DNA of 64,000 nucleotides from positions 1-64,000 of the IMG/VR virus record IMGVR_UViG_3300036985_002432; one strand, written 5' to 3'. Below, piece after piece: positions 23,672 through 32,816 of this stretch. Each line of letters begins with the position of its first letter. Position 1 is the stretch's first letter. This DNA is from a virus. The position numbers and the translations under genes were made by a program. The notes below the pieces were generated by a model. The model had not been told where the DNA came from, made no database searches, and worked only from the letters and a program-made list of their open reading frames with translations.

Positions 23672-24337
23672 ATGTCTTGTTCAACTTGTAATAATAAAAA
23701 TTGTAATAACAGCACTAAGTGCGGATGTACTGATAGTTATTTAACATCACCATTACCTTGTCCTACTCCTGTAGACTGTCCTGAAGCACAGCCATGTTCA
23801 GAAACATTTGATTCACAATGTATTATATATACAGGAGATAATATTATATGTGATACTACTGTTGTAGTAAATACAGATACTAATATAGAACAATCTTTAA
23901 ATAGTATAGTAGATTATTTTTGCACTGAGATAGCAAATATCCCAGTAGTAATTGTAGAAGCTGGAGAGGGTATTGAAGTTGTACCAACTGTAGTTGGCAC
24001 TACTACAACTTATACTGTTTCAACTACAGGTGTAAGGAAGTATGTTCAAAGTTTTGATAATGTTGTATTTGAAAATGTAACATTAACTGTTTTGGGTCTT
24101 GATCTTGCAGCATGTGGTTTAATAACTTTAGGTTGTAGTAATGTCACATCTATAATTGAATCAGCAGATTTTGTGTATAATATTATGTTTTTTAATTCTG
24201 GTTTAAATAAATGGATAAGTCTTATGAATGAACCAACTTTATTAATTTCATCAGATGTCATAACAGGAAATATTACTTTTTATATAGATACGGCTACTGC
24301 AGAACCATTTACAGTACGTATAACAATCATTGGATAA
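23672..24337 (+). CDS. Short Cys-rich fibre-like protein
   Basis: A 221-residue protein beginning MSCSTCNNKNCNNSTKCGC, a dense Cys/Asn cluster, then PCSETFDSQCIIYTGDNIIC, which parallels the start of the fibre-like protein at 22020. The C-terminal half is beta-rich (EAGEGIEVVPTVVGTTTTY, VYNIMFFNSGLNKWISLM). I chose ATG 23672, 11 bases after the preceding stop, over an in-frame ATG at 23624 that would overlap the fibre gene by 37 bases. A small fibre or spike subunit is likely. A terminator follows. Confidence 0.66.
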   Translation: MSCSTCNNKNCNNSTKCGCTDSYLTSPLPCPTPVDCPEAQPCSETFDSQCIIYTGDNIICDTTVVVNTDTNIEQSLNSIVDYFCTEIANIPVVIVEAGEGIEVVPTVVGTTTTYTVSTTGVRKYVQSFDNVVFENVTLTVLGLDLAACGLITLGCSNVTSIIESADFVYNIMFFNSGLNKWISLMNEPTLLISSDVITGNITFYIDTATAEPFTVRITIIG

Positions 24338-24379
24338 AAGAAGTTACAGTTTGTTGGTTTCTGTGACAAACACAAGGAT

Positions 24380-24410
24380 ATCCCCAAGGCGTAAATCTTG
24401 GGGATTTTCT
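24380..24410 (+). terminator. Rho-independent terminator before the exonuclease gene
   Basis: A perfect 9-bp stem ATCCCCAAG/CTTGGGGAT with an 8-base loop is followed by TTTCT. A weaker upstream hairpin (GTTTGT ... ACAAAC) overlaps the same 97-base gap. Confidence 0.85.
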
Positions 24411-24424
24411 ATATTACTAATCTA
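24404..24424 (+). promoter_or_regulatory. TATATT promoter-like motif before the exonuclease gene
   Basis: ATTTTCTATATTACTAATCT with TATATT at 24410-24415, starting inside the T tract of the preceding terminator and 19 bases before ATG 24435. A terminator-promoter overlap would give this gene its own transcript. Confidence 0.45.
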
Positions 24425-24434
24425 AATAAGAAGT

Positions 24435-25220
24435 ATGTTAACAAGAAAAAGATTATTTTATGACATTGAAACTTCATTTTGTCAAGGCACTTTTTGGAGA
24501 CCTGGTTATGATCAAACAATACATCCTAATCAAATTTTAAAATACGCACAAATTATTTGTATATCATGGAGTTGGGAGGGAGATGACAAAGTACATCATT
24601 TAGATTGGGGATTAAAAAAACAATGTGATAAAGAATTATTAAAAGTTTTTATAAAAGTATTAAATGATGCAGATGAGATAGTTGCACATAATGGAGACAG
24701 ATTTGATATAAAGTGGATAAGAACAAGAGCACTATATCATGGATTAGAAATGCGTCCACATTATAATAGTATTGATACTTTAAAATTATGTAAAACTTAT
24801 TTAAGTTTACCAAGTAATAAATTATCTGAAGTTGCAAGATATTATAATCTTACTGCTAAGTTAGATCCCGGAGGTTTACAAACATGGATTGATATTGTAA
24901 TTAATAAAGATAAAGAAGCAATGAAAATAATGTTGCATTACTGTGATGGTGATATTGTAACATTAAAAAAAGTATATGAGAAGATAAGAGTATATACTAA
25001 ACCTAAACTTAACTATGCTGTATTAACCGGTGGTGATAAATATGAATGTCCAGAGTGTGGCCATACTACAATTTATATAAATAAAACTTATACAACAGCT
25101 ATGGGAACTATTAAACATCATGTAAGATGTAAGAGTAAAATATGTAGAACAAGTTTTACTATTAATAACAAAGCTTACATGGATTATTTAAGCTTTAAAA
25201 GAATAAATAATATAAAGTAG
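24435..25220 (+). CDS. DnaQ/RNase_H_2-type 3'-5' exonuclease with zinc ribbon
   Basis: A 261-residue DEDD-family exonuclease. Exo I is LFYDIETSF (Asp10, Glu12), Exo II is IVAHNGDRFDIKWI (Asn and Asp), and Exo III is HYCDGDIVTL, which fits the YxxxD type. The C-terminus has a zinc-ribbon pair, CPECGHTT and CKSKICRTSF. The fold matches the PolB-exonuclease-related RNase_H_2 group, which removes 3' ends of DNA or RNA. It is an odd member of a structural module, flanked on both sides by terminators and with its own promoter-like motif, so it may be a transferable cassette (a moron). Stop is TAG. Confidence 0.83.
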   Translation: MLTRKRLFYDIETSFCQGTFWRPGYDQTIHPNQILKYAQIICISWSWEGDDKVHHLDWGLKKQCDKELLKVFIKVLNDADEIVAHNGDRFDIKWIRTRALYHGLEMRPHYNSIDTLKLCKTYLSLPSNKLSEVARYYNLTAKLDPGGLQTWIDIVINKDKEAMKIMLHYCDGDIVTLKKVYEKIRVYTKPKLNYAVLTGGDKYECPECGHTTIYINKTYTTAMGTIKHHVRCKSKICRTSFTINNKAYMDYLSFKRINNIK

Positions 25221-25230
25221 TATATTTGCT

Positions 25231-25262
25231 AGACTAGGAATTTCCTAGTCTTGATTTTTTTT
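25231..25262 (+). terminator. Rho-independent terminator after the exonuclease gene
   Basis: A perfect 9-bp stem AGACTAGGA/TCCTAGTCT with a 3-base loop is followed by TGA and eight T residues. The T tract merges with the next promoter-like motif. Confidence 0.9.
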
Positions 25263-25279
25263 AGTATATTAACTATATG
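25259..25279 (+). promoter_or_regulatory. TATATT motif before tail genes
   Basis: TTTTAGTATATTAACTATAT with TATATT at 25265-25270, directly after the terminator T tract and only 11 bases before ATG 25282. If it is a promoter, the transcript has almost no leader. Confidence 0.5.
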
Positions 25280-25281
25280 AT

Positions 25282-25869
25282 ATGAGTAATAAAGTATTTA
25301 ACAAACCTGATGTTACAGCACCAAGATATAGAGAGACTGTACATCAAGTTACAACTGATAAATTTTTTAAAGCTTTTAAAGAAAAGTATCCAAAGTATGA
25401 AGATGTCAAGGATAGTGAATTAAAAAAAGTAATAAAAGCATTTAACATATTATTCTGGGAAACTGTAGTAGACACAAGAGACGGTGTACAACTACCAGAA
25501 GAATTAGGTTATGTATTTGTAGGCACATGTCAAACTAGTAAGAAGACTAATATTGATTTTGGTAAATCAAATAAGTATGGATTTTTAGTTACTAATAACA
25601 ACTGGGATACAGATGGTAAGTTAGCTAAGATATTTTATACTAATGATGCAAATAAATATAAGTTTGTAAATAGAGAGTGTTGGGCCTTTCAAGGTTGTAG
25701 AAACTTTAAAAGAACACTAGCAAAAACTTATCCGGAGAATTGGATGAACTATGTGCATGTTGACCCAATGAAAAAGATACGTAAAATATTTCAAGGCAAT
25801 GTTCTTAGAGAAATACGTAAAAATATAGAGACTAAGAAACTTGAAGATTATAATGAGTTTGACATATGA
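25282..25869 (+). CDS. Conserved crAss-like tail-module protein
   Basis: A 195-residue, basic protein. Its core (NILFWETVVDTRDGVQLPEE, then LGYVFVGTCQTSKKTNIDFG) resembles a conserved protein ahead of the ring proteins in crAss-like phages. The C-terminus (YVHVDPMKKIRKIFQGN) is a basic helix. It ends in an ATGA overlap with the next gene, so the four genes 25282-32816 are tightly coupled. A tail hub or assembly role is plausible from position, but the function is not established. Confidence 0.7.
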   Translation: MSNKVFNKPDVTAPRYRETVHQVTTDKFFKAFKEKYPKYEDVKDSELKKVIKAFNILFWETVVDTRDGVQLPEELGYVFVGTCQTSKKTNIDFGKSNKYGFLVTNNNWDTDGKLAKIFYTNDANKYKFVNRECWAFQGCRNFKRTLAKTYPENWMNYVHVDPMKKIRKIFQGNVLREIRKNIETKKLEDYNEFDI

Positions 25870-26537
25870 CAACAATAGCAGAAGCAATATCAAGAGTAAG
25901 AAATACTTTGAAGGCTGTTAAGGAAGATGCTTTCTTAACTGATAGAACAATTTATTTTTCTTTACTTAAATATGGTAAGACTCTTTTAAAAAGAGAGGAC
26001 AATCAGAATAGACTTATGAAAATGAGTTCACTATTCCATGCCTTACCTTATATAGAATTAATTGATATAGATAGAATTGAAGCTGGGTGCACAGGTATTG
26101 CATCTGGTTGTATTATAAAAAGAACTGCTACTAAACTACCTACTATCTTTGATGGTATGTTTGGCCCTATTATCCGTACAGTATCTTCTATAGATGGTAC
26201 AATAGAATTATTCAGAACAGAACCAGGTACTTATGTATCTATGGTTAAAACAACTACATACAAATATAATAAAAGAATATACTTCTGGTACTTAGATGGT
26301 TATCTATATATACCTAATGTAGATTGGGATGCAATTAAAGTTGAAGCAATCTATGAAGGTGATACTGGTGAATTTATGTGTGAACCTAATGATGCATGTA
26401 CACTTAAACAGGATCAACAATTTGCTTTACCAGAATATTTATTCTCTGAGATGGAACAATTTGTTGTAAAAGAATTTAGTCTAACTATGAGTATTCCTAC
26501 AAATGGTCCAGATGATAATCAAAATGCTATAAGATAA
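25866..26537 (+). CDS. Tail ring/adaptor protein (P22 gp4-like candidate)
   Basis: A 223-residue protein with a helical N-terminal part (AISRVRNTLKAVKEDAFL, SLLKYGKTLLKRED) and a beta-rich centre (IEAGCTGIASGCIIKRTATK, then KRIYFWYLDGYLYIPNV). This is the layout I associate with crAss-like ring proteins related to the P22 tail accessory factor. It lies in the conserved place before the second ring protein and the stabilisation protein. It overlaps both neighbours (ATGA, TAATG). The role is to extend the portal channel, by analogy. Confidence 0.72.
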   Translation: MTTIAEAISRVRNTLKAVKEDAFLTDRTIYFSLLKYGKTLLKREDNQNRLMKMSSLFHALPYIELIDIDRIEAGCTGIASGCIIKRTATKLPTIFDGMFGPIIRTVSSIDGTIELFRTEPGTYVSMVKTTTYKYNKRIYFWYLDGYLYIPNVDWDAIKVEAIYEGDTGEFMCEPNDACTLKQDQQFALPEYLFSEMEQFVVKEFSLTMSIPTNGPDDNQNAIR

Positions 26538-27574
26538 TGGATTTTAACTACACACTACGTTACAGAACCTTTGATCAATTGTTTGAAGATGTTACTGTAG
26601 ACTTTGCTTCATATGCTTTAGAGAATATGATTGAACCACAACAACTTATTAAAGTTGCTAAACGTGTTACATATGATCTTGGCCTTAGAGTTAATATGAC
26701 TAAAGAAGTTTTATTAGAAGTATGTAATGGTAAAGTAAAATTACCAGATGACTTCTTTACATTTAACTTTGCATTTGTATGTGGAGATTATACAGTAAAT
26801 ACTGGATATGATATTGGTGGTACTAATATTCAAGAAGTACCTTATAGAGAAGTTCCTGCAACTGTAAATCAATGTGCAGCACCTACAGTAAATTGTTCTA
26901 CATGTAATCACAATCCATGTAATAATACTGCAGCATGTTTAGGTTCAGATAGACCACCATCATATTTACCTGGAGAGTTTGATCCAAATAGTCCATATGG
27001 TGATACATGTATTAGACCAAGAGTATTTTTAAATTGTAAGGGTCAAGCATATGAATTAGTGCAAATTGTAAACTCATCTCAAACTAGAACTTACAGTAGA
27101 CTAGTATCATTAAGAATGAAACCTAGTCAAGAAATAGAATGTGATTGTCCTAATCTATATTATGATTCACCTAATGAAGGTTGGATTAAAAATGGATTTT
27201 TATATACTACATTTCAACATGGTAAAGTATATTTAAACTATCAAGGTGCATTAGAAGATGATGATGGAAACTTATTAGTACCAGATCATGATTTACTAAA
27301 TGAATATTATGAGTATGCACTTAAACAAAGATTGCTTGAAAACTTATATATGAATGGTGAAGATGTATCACAAAAGTTAGGGTTAGTTGAACAAAGACTT
27401 AAGGCTGCTAGAAACAATGCTTTAAGCATGGTTAACACACCTAACTTTGCTGAGATGAAGAAACTATGGTGGACTAATAGAAAAGCTATGTACGGTAAGT
27501 ATTATGATATGTTTAAGTCATATCCAATAAATAGTATTTATACAAGAAACTACGGACCAACAACAATTTTGTAA
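26537..27574 (+). CDS. Tail tubular/ring protein
   Basis: A 345-residue protein. The N-terminal region FNYTLRYRTFDQLFEDVTVD followed by helices (YALENMIEPQQLIKVAKRVT, YDLGLRV) is typical of the second ring protein of crAss-like phages, often annotated as tail tubular protein. A Cys-rich insertion (QCAAPTVNCSTCNHNPC, NTAACLG) may bind zinc. The helical C-terminus includes EQRLKAARNNALSMVNTPNF. It starts one base inside the preceding stop and the next gene begins a base after its own stop, so expression is coupled. Confidence 0.78.
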   Translation: MDFNYTLRYRTFDQLFEDVTVDFASYALENMIEPQQLIKVAKRVTYDLGLRVNMTKEVLLEVCNGKVKLPDDFFTFNFAFVCGDYTVNTGYDIGGTNIQEVPYREVPATVNQCAAPTVNCSTCNHNPCNNTAACLGSDRPPSYLPGEFDPNSPYGDTCIRPRVFLNCKGQAYELVQIVNSSQTRTYSRLVSLRMKPSQEIECDCPNLYYDSPNEGWIKNGFLYTTFQHGKVYLNYQGALEDDDGNLLVPDHDLLNEYYEYALKQRLLENLYMNGEDVSQKLGLVEQRLKAARNNALSMVNTPNFAEMKKLWWTNRKAMYGKYYDMFKSYPINSIYTRNYGPTTIL

Positions 27575-27575
27575 A

Positions 27576-30500
27576 ATGGCTAAAGATAATTTTCAAGATA
27601 CTTCAAAGACTAATACCAATACTTTTATAAAAGGTCTTAACAAGGATTCTGATCCATCATTTGTTGCAGAAGGAATGTGGACACATGCCCGTAATGCATC
27701 TAACAATACTCTTGAAGGAGATTTAGGTGCACTATCAAATGAGTCAGCAACTATACAATGTGCAATAGCAGGAGCAACATTAGGACCTGCAGGATCTAAA
27801 AGATATGTAATAGGAACTATATATTTATACAGTGACAAGTGGGTTATCTTTACAGTAGCTTATGCACCTACAGGATTAGGTGCAGCAATAGGATCTGAGA
27901 TTGGATTGTATGAAGAAGACACTTGTAATTATAGACCTATTGTACAAGACACATGTTTAAACTTTAGTAAGTATTTTTTAATATCTGGAGCATCAAGAGA
28001 AACACAAGATTGTTCTTGGGCAGTATTTTTTGCTGATGGAAAGAATCCGGATAGACATTTAAATATTGGAGATCCACAAACTTGGCCAACAAGTAGTTAT
28101 ATATGGATAGGTAATAATACTTATTCAATGGGAACTAATACAATGCAATGGCCAGGTGTAGATTGGGTTCAAACATGTACAACTGGAGCAACATGTATTA
28201 TTTGTACTGATACTACTGAACTAGATTGTAATGCAATTAGATTAGCTAGACTAATGACAACACCATGTATTAAAGTTAGTAATGCTGTTGGTGCAGGAAC
28301 TTTATTAAATGGATCTTACTCAGCAACTATTGCTTATACAATCAATGGACAAAAAGTAACTGACTATTTTTCAGCAAGTAATATACAACCAATATTTCAT
28401 CCAGATAATTCATTAGGTTCAATTAGTATTCAAATAGATGCTGACACAGTTAACTTTGATGAATTTGTATTAGTAATAATTCAAACAGTCAATCAGGGGA
28501 CAATTGCTAAAGAAATTGGATACTATTCTACTAGAACAACTAATATAGAATTAGATCAAATTAAATTAGATTTAATTAATATACCTATTAAACAAATACC
28601 AATACAAACTCCAATCTTTGAGAAATCAGATCAAATGATTGAGATAAATAATTATTTATTAAGAGTTGGTCCTACAGCAAAATTTGATTTTAACTATCAA
28701 CCTTTAGCTAATTTAATTCAAGCAGAATGGGTATCAGTAGAATATCCTGCCAACTATTATGTTAATGGTGGTTCTAATACAAGTTACTTAAGAGATGAAG
28801 TATATGCTTTCTTTATTAGATGGGTATATAATACAGGAGATAAATCATCTTCATATCATATTCCTGGTAGAGCTCCAATAAATTATAATGGTGACTTTGA
28901 AACAGATCCTTATTTTGATATAAATACTTTACAAGGTGACACTGATTTATTTCAAACAGTTAATACTGCAATACAAACAAGTAGTGTTCAATCAACTTTG
29001 CCTGATGGAGGATTAGTAGTGGCTAGAGGGAAAATGGGATACTGGCAGTCTACGGAAATTTATCCTGATAATAGACCAGACATATGGAATTCTTCATCTC
29101 AATGTTGGACAGCTGTTTCTGTTCCACTTCCTGGTCAACCTGCACCTTTTGATTTATGTGGTAAACCAATTAGACATCACAAGTTTCCTGATAACCGTAC
29201 AAACAATCATTTTAGTAATGGTGGTCAGAATATAAGATTAATGGGTGTTGATTTTAAAAACATTATATACCCTAAAGACAATGATGGTAATGATATAAGA
29301 GGTATTGTAGGATATGAAATATTAAGAGGATCTAGAGAAGGTAATAAAACTATTATTGCTAAAGGTATGATTAATAATCTTAGAGACTATAATATTAAAA
29401 ATGGAACTAATAGTTCAGTAGGTCAACCAACAGGATTATATCCTAACTATCCGTTTAATACTATTAGACCAGTAACTAACTCTAATAATCCAAATGATAA
29501 TAATTATAATCTTAATGACCCTTATATAAAGTTAACAGATGAAAATGGTAATATAGTAGATCAAAATGTTCCTATTAACATGACTACCTTTCATTCACCG
29601 GATACTAATTTTAGAACACCTTTTCTTTCTAATTCAGAATTAAAGTTATATGGTAACTTAAAAGGAATAAGTACTCAACAATTTATAGTACCTGCACAAC
29701 ATCCTCAGTTTAAGTTATTAGGAAATTTAGTTATCTTTCCAATGTTTGTAGCTGGTATTATTGAAGCTCTTATATCTATGGGTGGTGAATTTACTATAAA
29801 TAAACAACCAACTACAGCAGGTTATAATCCTATTGCTTCTGGAACTAGTACTACAGCCGCAACAGGAGAAGCTGTTATGGGAGCAGCTGTTACGGCTTAC
29901 AATACTGCTATTGCTACATATTTTTCATCAGGTGCATCAGTTGCTGATGCTTTTGTAGGATATACGGCTTTAGATGCAATCAATAGTACTTTTCAAGGAT
30001 TTATAAATACAGCAGCAGCTTCTGGTACAGTTCAACATGGATATCTAACTTATCAACGTTCATTTGGAAAAACTGAATATCTTGGTCCAATATTAGGTAC
30101 TATAGCTAACATACAACAATCTGTATATTATTTTTGTGAAGGAGCTGAATTAGCATTAAGATTAATGTATGCTTTAGCACCTTATGATGACTATGCCTTA
30201 CAATCAATTGCGCATGGTTTTTATGATACTTATTTTACACCACTAAACACAAGTAGAGTAAGATTTAATCTAGCAGATAGTTTTTATTTAAAAGATGCTT
30301 TACAACAAGTATCACAATTTCCAAATCCTGGTAATAAAAGATATCTTGTTAATAATCTTAAAAGATCAAATACAGTTGTATTAAGAACAACTAATAATCT
30401 TGGTGTTAATGATGGACCTAGATTTATTAATAGTCCAAGTGATATTGCTAATAGTTCTGTAGATAATTCATTAGTTACATTAGGTACTGCTAATTTAGCA

Positions 30501-32816
30501 GGTATGGGTGTTAATACAGATGACAATCCATTTGATTCTTTTAATACAACTATTGCAAGTCATTATGCTGGAGTTAAAGTAAGAATAGATAATCAATATG
30601 GTCAACTAAATTCTATTAAACAAATTATAGTTACACCATGTGAACAAAAAATATCTGATTCAGGAATACAGACAATTACAACAAGTACATTTTGTCAAGG
30701 TATTGGTCAGTTACTTCAACAAGTAATTTCATCTACTCCAGTATTTTTTGGAGGAGATACATATATAAATAGATATACAGAAAAAAATACTATGTTCTTT
30801 TTCTATGATTGGTTATATGGTCAACCAGATGGATTTGAATATAATTACTATTTAAGAAATATGATTGGTGCTCCAAGATTTTGGGCTAACAGTCAAAGAT
30901 ATGATGTAAATAATTTAGGTGAATTATTTGATATTGGAAATCTTGAAAATTTACTTGAAGATATTGATGACGGTATAGGACCTTTTCCAACAAATTTTTA
31001 TAATTTAGATCAAAGGAATTATAATTATAATGATGACTCACATGGTGATTATCCTGGATTGTTTAGAGTTAAAAAATCTTATTTTTATTTAAATAATTCT
31101 TCAGTAAGAGATTTCTTTGTAGAGAGTGATGTAATAGTAGATTTTAGAGAAACAGGTATTCCTATATATGAAAAGGTTTATAACCCAAATACATATACGG
31201 ATCTATTAACTATGTTTACTAATAATCCGGAAACTATTACAAGAGGAAACTATTATGCATATGACTATTCACTAAGTGTATCTAAAATATTTACACAGTA
31301 TTTTTCACAAGCAAGTTTGCAAAGTAGATATTATGATCCTAATGTATCTAAGTTATGTTTTACTTATTATCCTGATAGAATAATATATTCATTACCTCAA
31401 CAACAACAATCATTTAAAGATAGTTGGTATGTGTATTTAGCTAATAACTATAAAGAGTTTAAGAATCAAATTAGTGGAGTTAAAAACTTTGCTAAGACTG
31501 GTATCTTTATTACATTTAAAAATGCAAGTCCTTTAGTTATACAAGGTGTTGACCAATTAGAAACTGAATCAGGTACTAAGATCACAATTGGTGATGGTGG
31601 ATTATTTGCACAAACTCCTCAAAGTGTTATAATTGCAGATGATGCATATGAGTATGGTTCTTCTCAAAATAGAAGAAGTGTTATATCCACTCCTGCAGGA
31701 ATGTTTTACATGTCACAGAATCAAGGTAAAATATTTCAATATACTCAAGGTATAACTGAAATATCTTCTGAAGGATTAAAGTGGTGGTATACTCTTTTCA
31801 TGCCATATAAACTTACTGAAGATTTTCCAGACTATCCGCATCAAGATAATCCAGTAGCAGGTATTGGATGTCAATCAGTATTTGATAATCAAAATAGTGT
31901 ATTGTATTTCTGTAAAAAAGATTATAAGTTAAAACCACAATATAAAGATTTAGTAACTTATAATACTAATACTGATGCATTTATGTTAGGTCAAACACCA
32001 TTTGCATTAGGTAATCCAATTTTATTTGAAGATGCTTCATGGACAACTAGTTATGATCCTAAAACTAAATTCTGGATTTCATTTCATGACTGGCATCCTG
32101 ATTTAGTAATGCCTTCTAAGCATACATTTATGACTACAAAAGAAAATGGAATCTGGAGACATAATGATTCATGTAATTCTTATTGTAATTACTATGGAGC
32201 AGACTACCCATTTGAAATAGAGATACCAATGGTAACAGGGCAAACTGTTACTACTGTAAAATCTATGGAGTATTTATTAGAATGTTATAAGAGATCAGAG
32301 TTTAATTGTGTGGATCAATTCCAAGTGTTAGACTTTAACTTTGATAGAGCTGTAGTATTTAATGCAGAACAAGTATCAGGATATCTTAACTTAAATATAT
32401 TTCCTAAAAATAATATTACATTAAGTTTAGACTACCCAAAATATAATCCGGGTAATCCTTCTTATGATATATTATTTAGTAAAGAAGAAAACAAATATAG
32501 ATTTAATCAGTTTTGGGATATAACAAAAGATAGAGGAGAGTTTCCTATTGGTTCAGTATATCCAAATACTACACCAGTAATTGCAGGTACTACAATTCTA
32601 CCGGGTGCACATACACAAGAAAATCTTTGGGTAACTCAATCTAATGGATATATTAAAACACTTAATCCTGTTAATCTTGATTACGCTAAAGATCCATTAC
32701 AAAGAAAAAAGATGAGACATTATTTAAATTTATTACATTTGAGAAAAGATGTTTCAGGAGATATCAATATGATATTAAAAATAAGTAATAGTAAAAATCA
32801 AATATCACTTAGGTAA
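27576..32816 (+). CDS. Tail stabilisation/muzzle protein (P22 gp10-like)
   Basis: A 1,746-residue protein whose start, NTFIKGLNKDSDPSFVAEGM followed by WTHARNASNNT, is a hallmark of the crAss-like family related to the P22 stabilisation protein gp10. In crAss-like virions the large protein in this place closes the tail barrel (the muzzle). The body is Asn/Tyr/Pro-rich with many beta strands, as in a propeller. The C-terminal part (DYAKDPLQRKKMRHYLNLLH, then KNQISLR) is basic. The gene overlaps the next by one base (TAATG). Cys pairs occur at CTTGATCIICTDTTELDC. The length is at the upper end for this family. Confidence 0.85.
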   Translation: MAKDNFQDTSKTNTNTFIKGLNKDSDPSFVAEGMWTHARNASNNTLEGDLGALSNESATIQCAIAGATLGPAGSKRYVIGTIYLYSDKWVIFTVAYAPTGLGAAIGSEIGLYEEDTCNYRPIVQDTCLNFSKYFLISGASRETQDCSWAVFFADGKNPDRHLNIGDPQTWPTSSYIWIGNNTYSMGTNTMQWPGVDWVQTCTTGATCIICTDTTELDCNAIRLARLMTTPCIKVSNAVGAGTLLNGSYSATIAYTINGQKVTDYFSASNIQPIFHPDNSLGSISIQIDADTVNFDEFVLVIIQTVNQGTIAKEIGYYSTRTTNIELDQIKLDLINIPIKQIPIQTPIFEKSDQMIEINNYLLRVGPTAKFDFNYQPLANLIQAEWVSVEYPANYYVNGGSNTSYLRDEVYAFFIRWVYNTGDKSSSYHIPGRAPINYNGDFETDPYFDINTLQGDTDLFQTVNTAIQTSSVQSTLPDGGLVVARGKMGYWQSTEIYPDNRPDIWNSSSQCWTAVSVPLPGQPAPFDLCGKPIRHHKFPDNRTNNHFSNGGQNIRLMGVDFKNIIYPKDNDGNDIRGIVGYEILRGSREGNKTIIAKGMINNLRDYNIKNGTNSSVGQPTGLYPNYPFNTIRPVTNSNNPNDNNYNLNDPYIKLTDENGNIVDQNVPINMTTFHSPDTNFRTPFLSNSELKLYGNLKGISTQQFIVPAQHPQFKLLGNLVIFPMFVAGIIEALISMGGEFTINKQPTTAGYNPIASGTSTTAATGEAVMGAAVTAYNTAIATYFSSGASVADAFVGYTALDAINSTFQGFINTAAASGTVQHGYLTYQRSFGKTEYLGPILGTIANIQQSVYYFCEGAELALRLMYALAPYDDYALQSIAHGFYDTYFTPLNTSRVRFNLADSFYLKDALQQVSQFPNPGNKRYLVNNLKRSNTVVLRTTNNLGVNDGPRFINSPSDIANSSVDNSLVTLGTANLAGMGVNTDDNPFDSFNTTIASHYAGVKVRIDNQYGQLNSIKQIIVTPCEQKISDSGIQTITTSTFCQGIGQLLQQVISSTPVFFGGDTYINRYTEKNTMFFFYDWLYGQPDGFEYNYYLRNMIGAPRFWANSQRYDVNNLGELFDIGNLENLLEDIDDGIGPFPTNFYNLDQRNYNYNDDSHGDYPGLFRVKKSYFYLNNSSVRDFFVESDVIVDFRETGIPIYEKVYNPNTYTDLLTMFTNNPETITRGNYYAYDYSLSVSKIFTQYFSQASLQSRYYDPNVSKLCFTYYPDRIIYSLPQQQQSFKDSWYVYLANNYKEFKNQISGVKNFAKTGIFITFKNASPLVIQGVDQLETESGTKITIGDGGLFAQTPQSVIIADDAYEYGSSQNRRSVISTPAGMFYMSQNQGKIFQYTQGITEISSEGLKWWYTLFMPYKLTEDFPDYPHQDNPVAGIGCQSVFDNQNSVLYFCKKDYKLKPQYKDLVTYNTNTDAFMLGQTPFALGNPILFEDASWTTSYDPKTKFWISFHDWHPDLVMPSKHTFMTTKENGIWRHNDSCNSYCNYYGADYPFEIEIPMVTGQTVTTVKSMEYLLECYKRSEFNCVDQFQVLDFNFDRAVVFNAEQVSGYLNLNIFPKNNITLSLDYPKYNPGNPSYDILFSKEENKYRFNQFWDITKDRGEFPIGSVYPNTTPVIAGTTILPGAHTQENLWVTQSNGYIKTLNPVNLDYAKDPLQRKKMRHYLNLLHLRKDVSGDINMILKISNSKNQISLR

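Noticed and set aside
13545-24337. Diversity-generating retroelement targeting the fibre genes
   Set aside because: No reverse transcriptase gene and no template/variable repeat pair were seen in the window.
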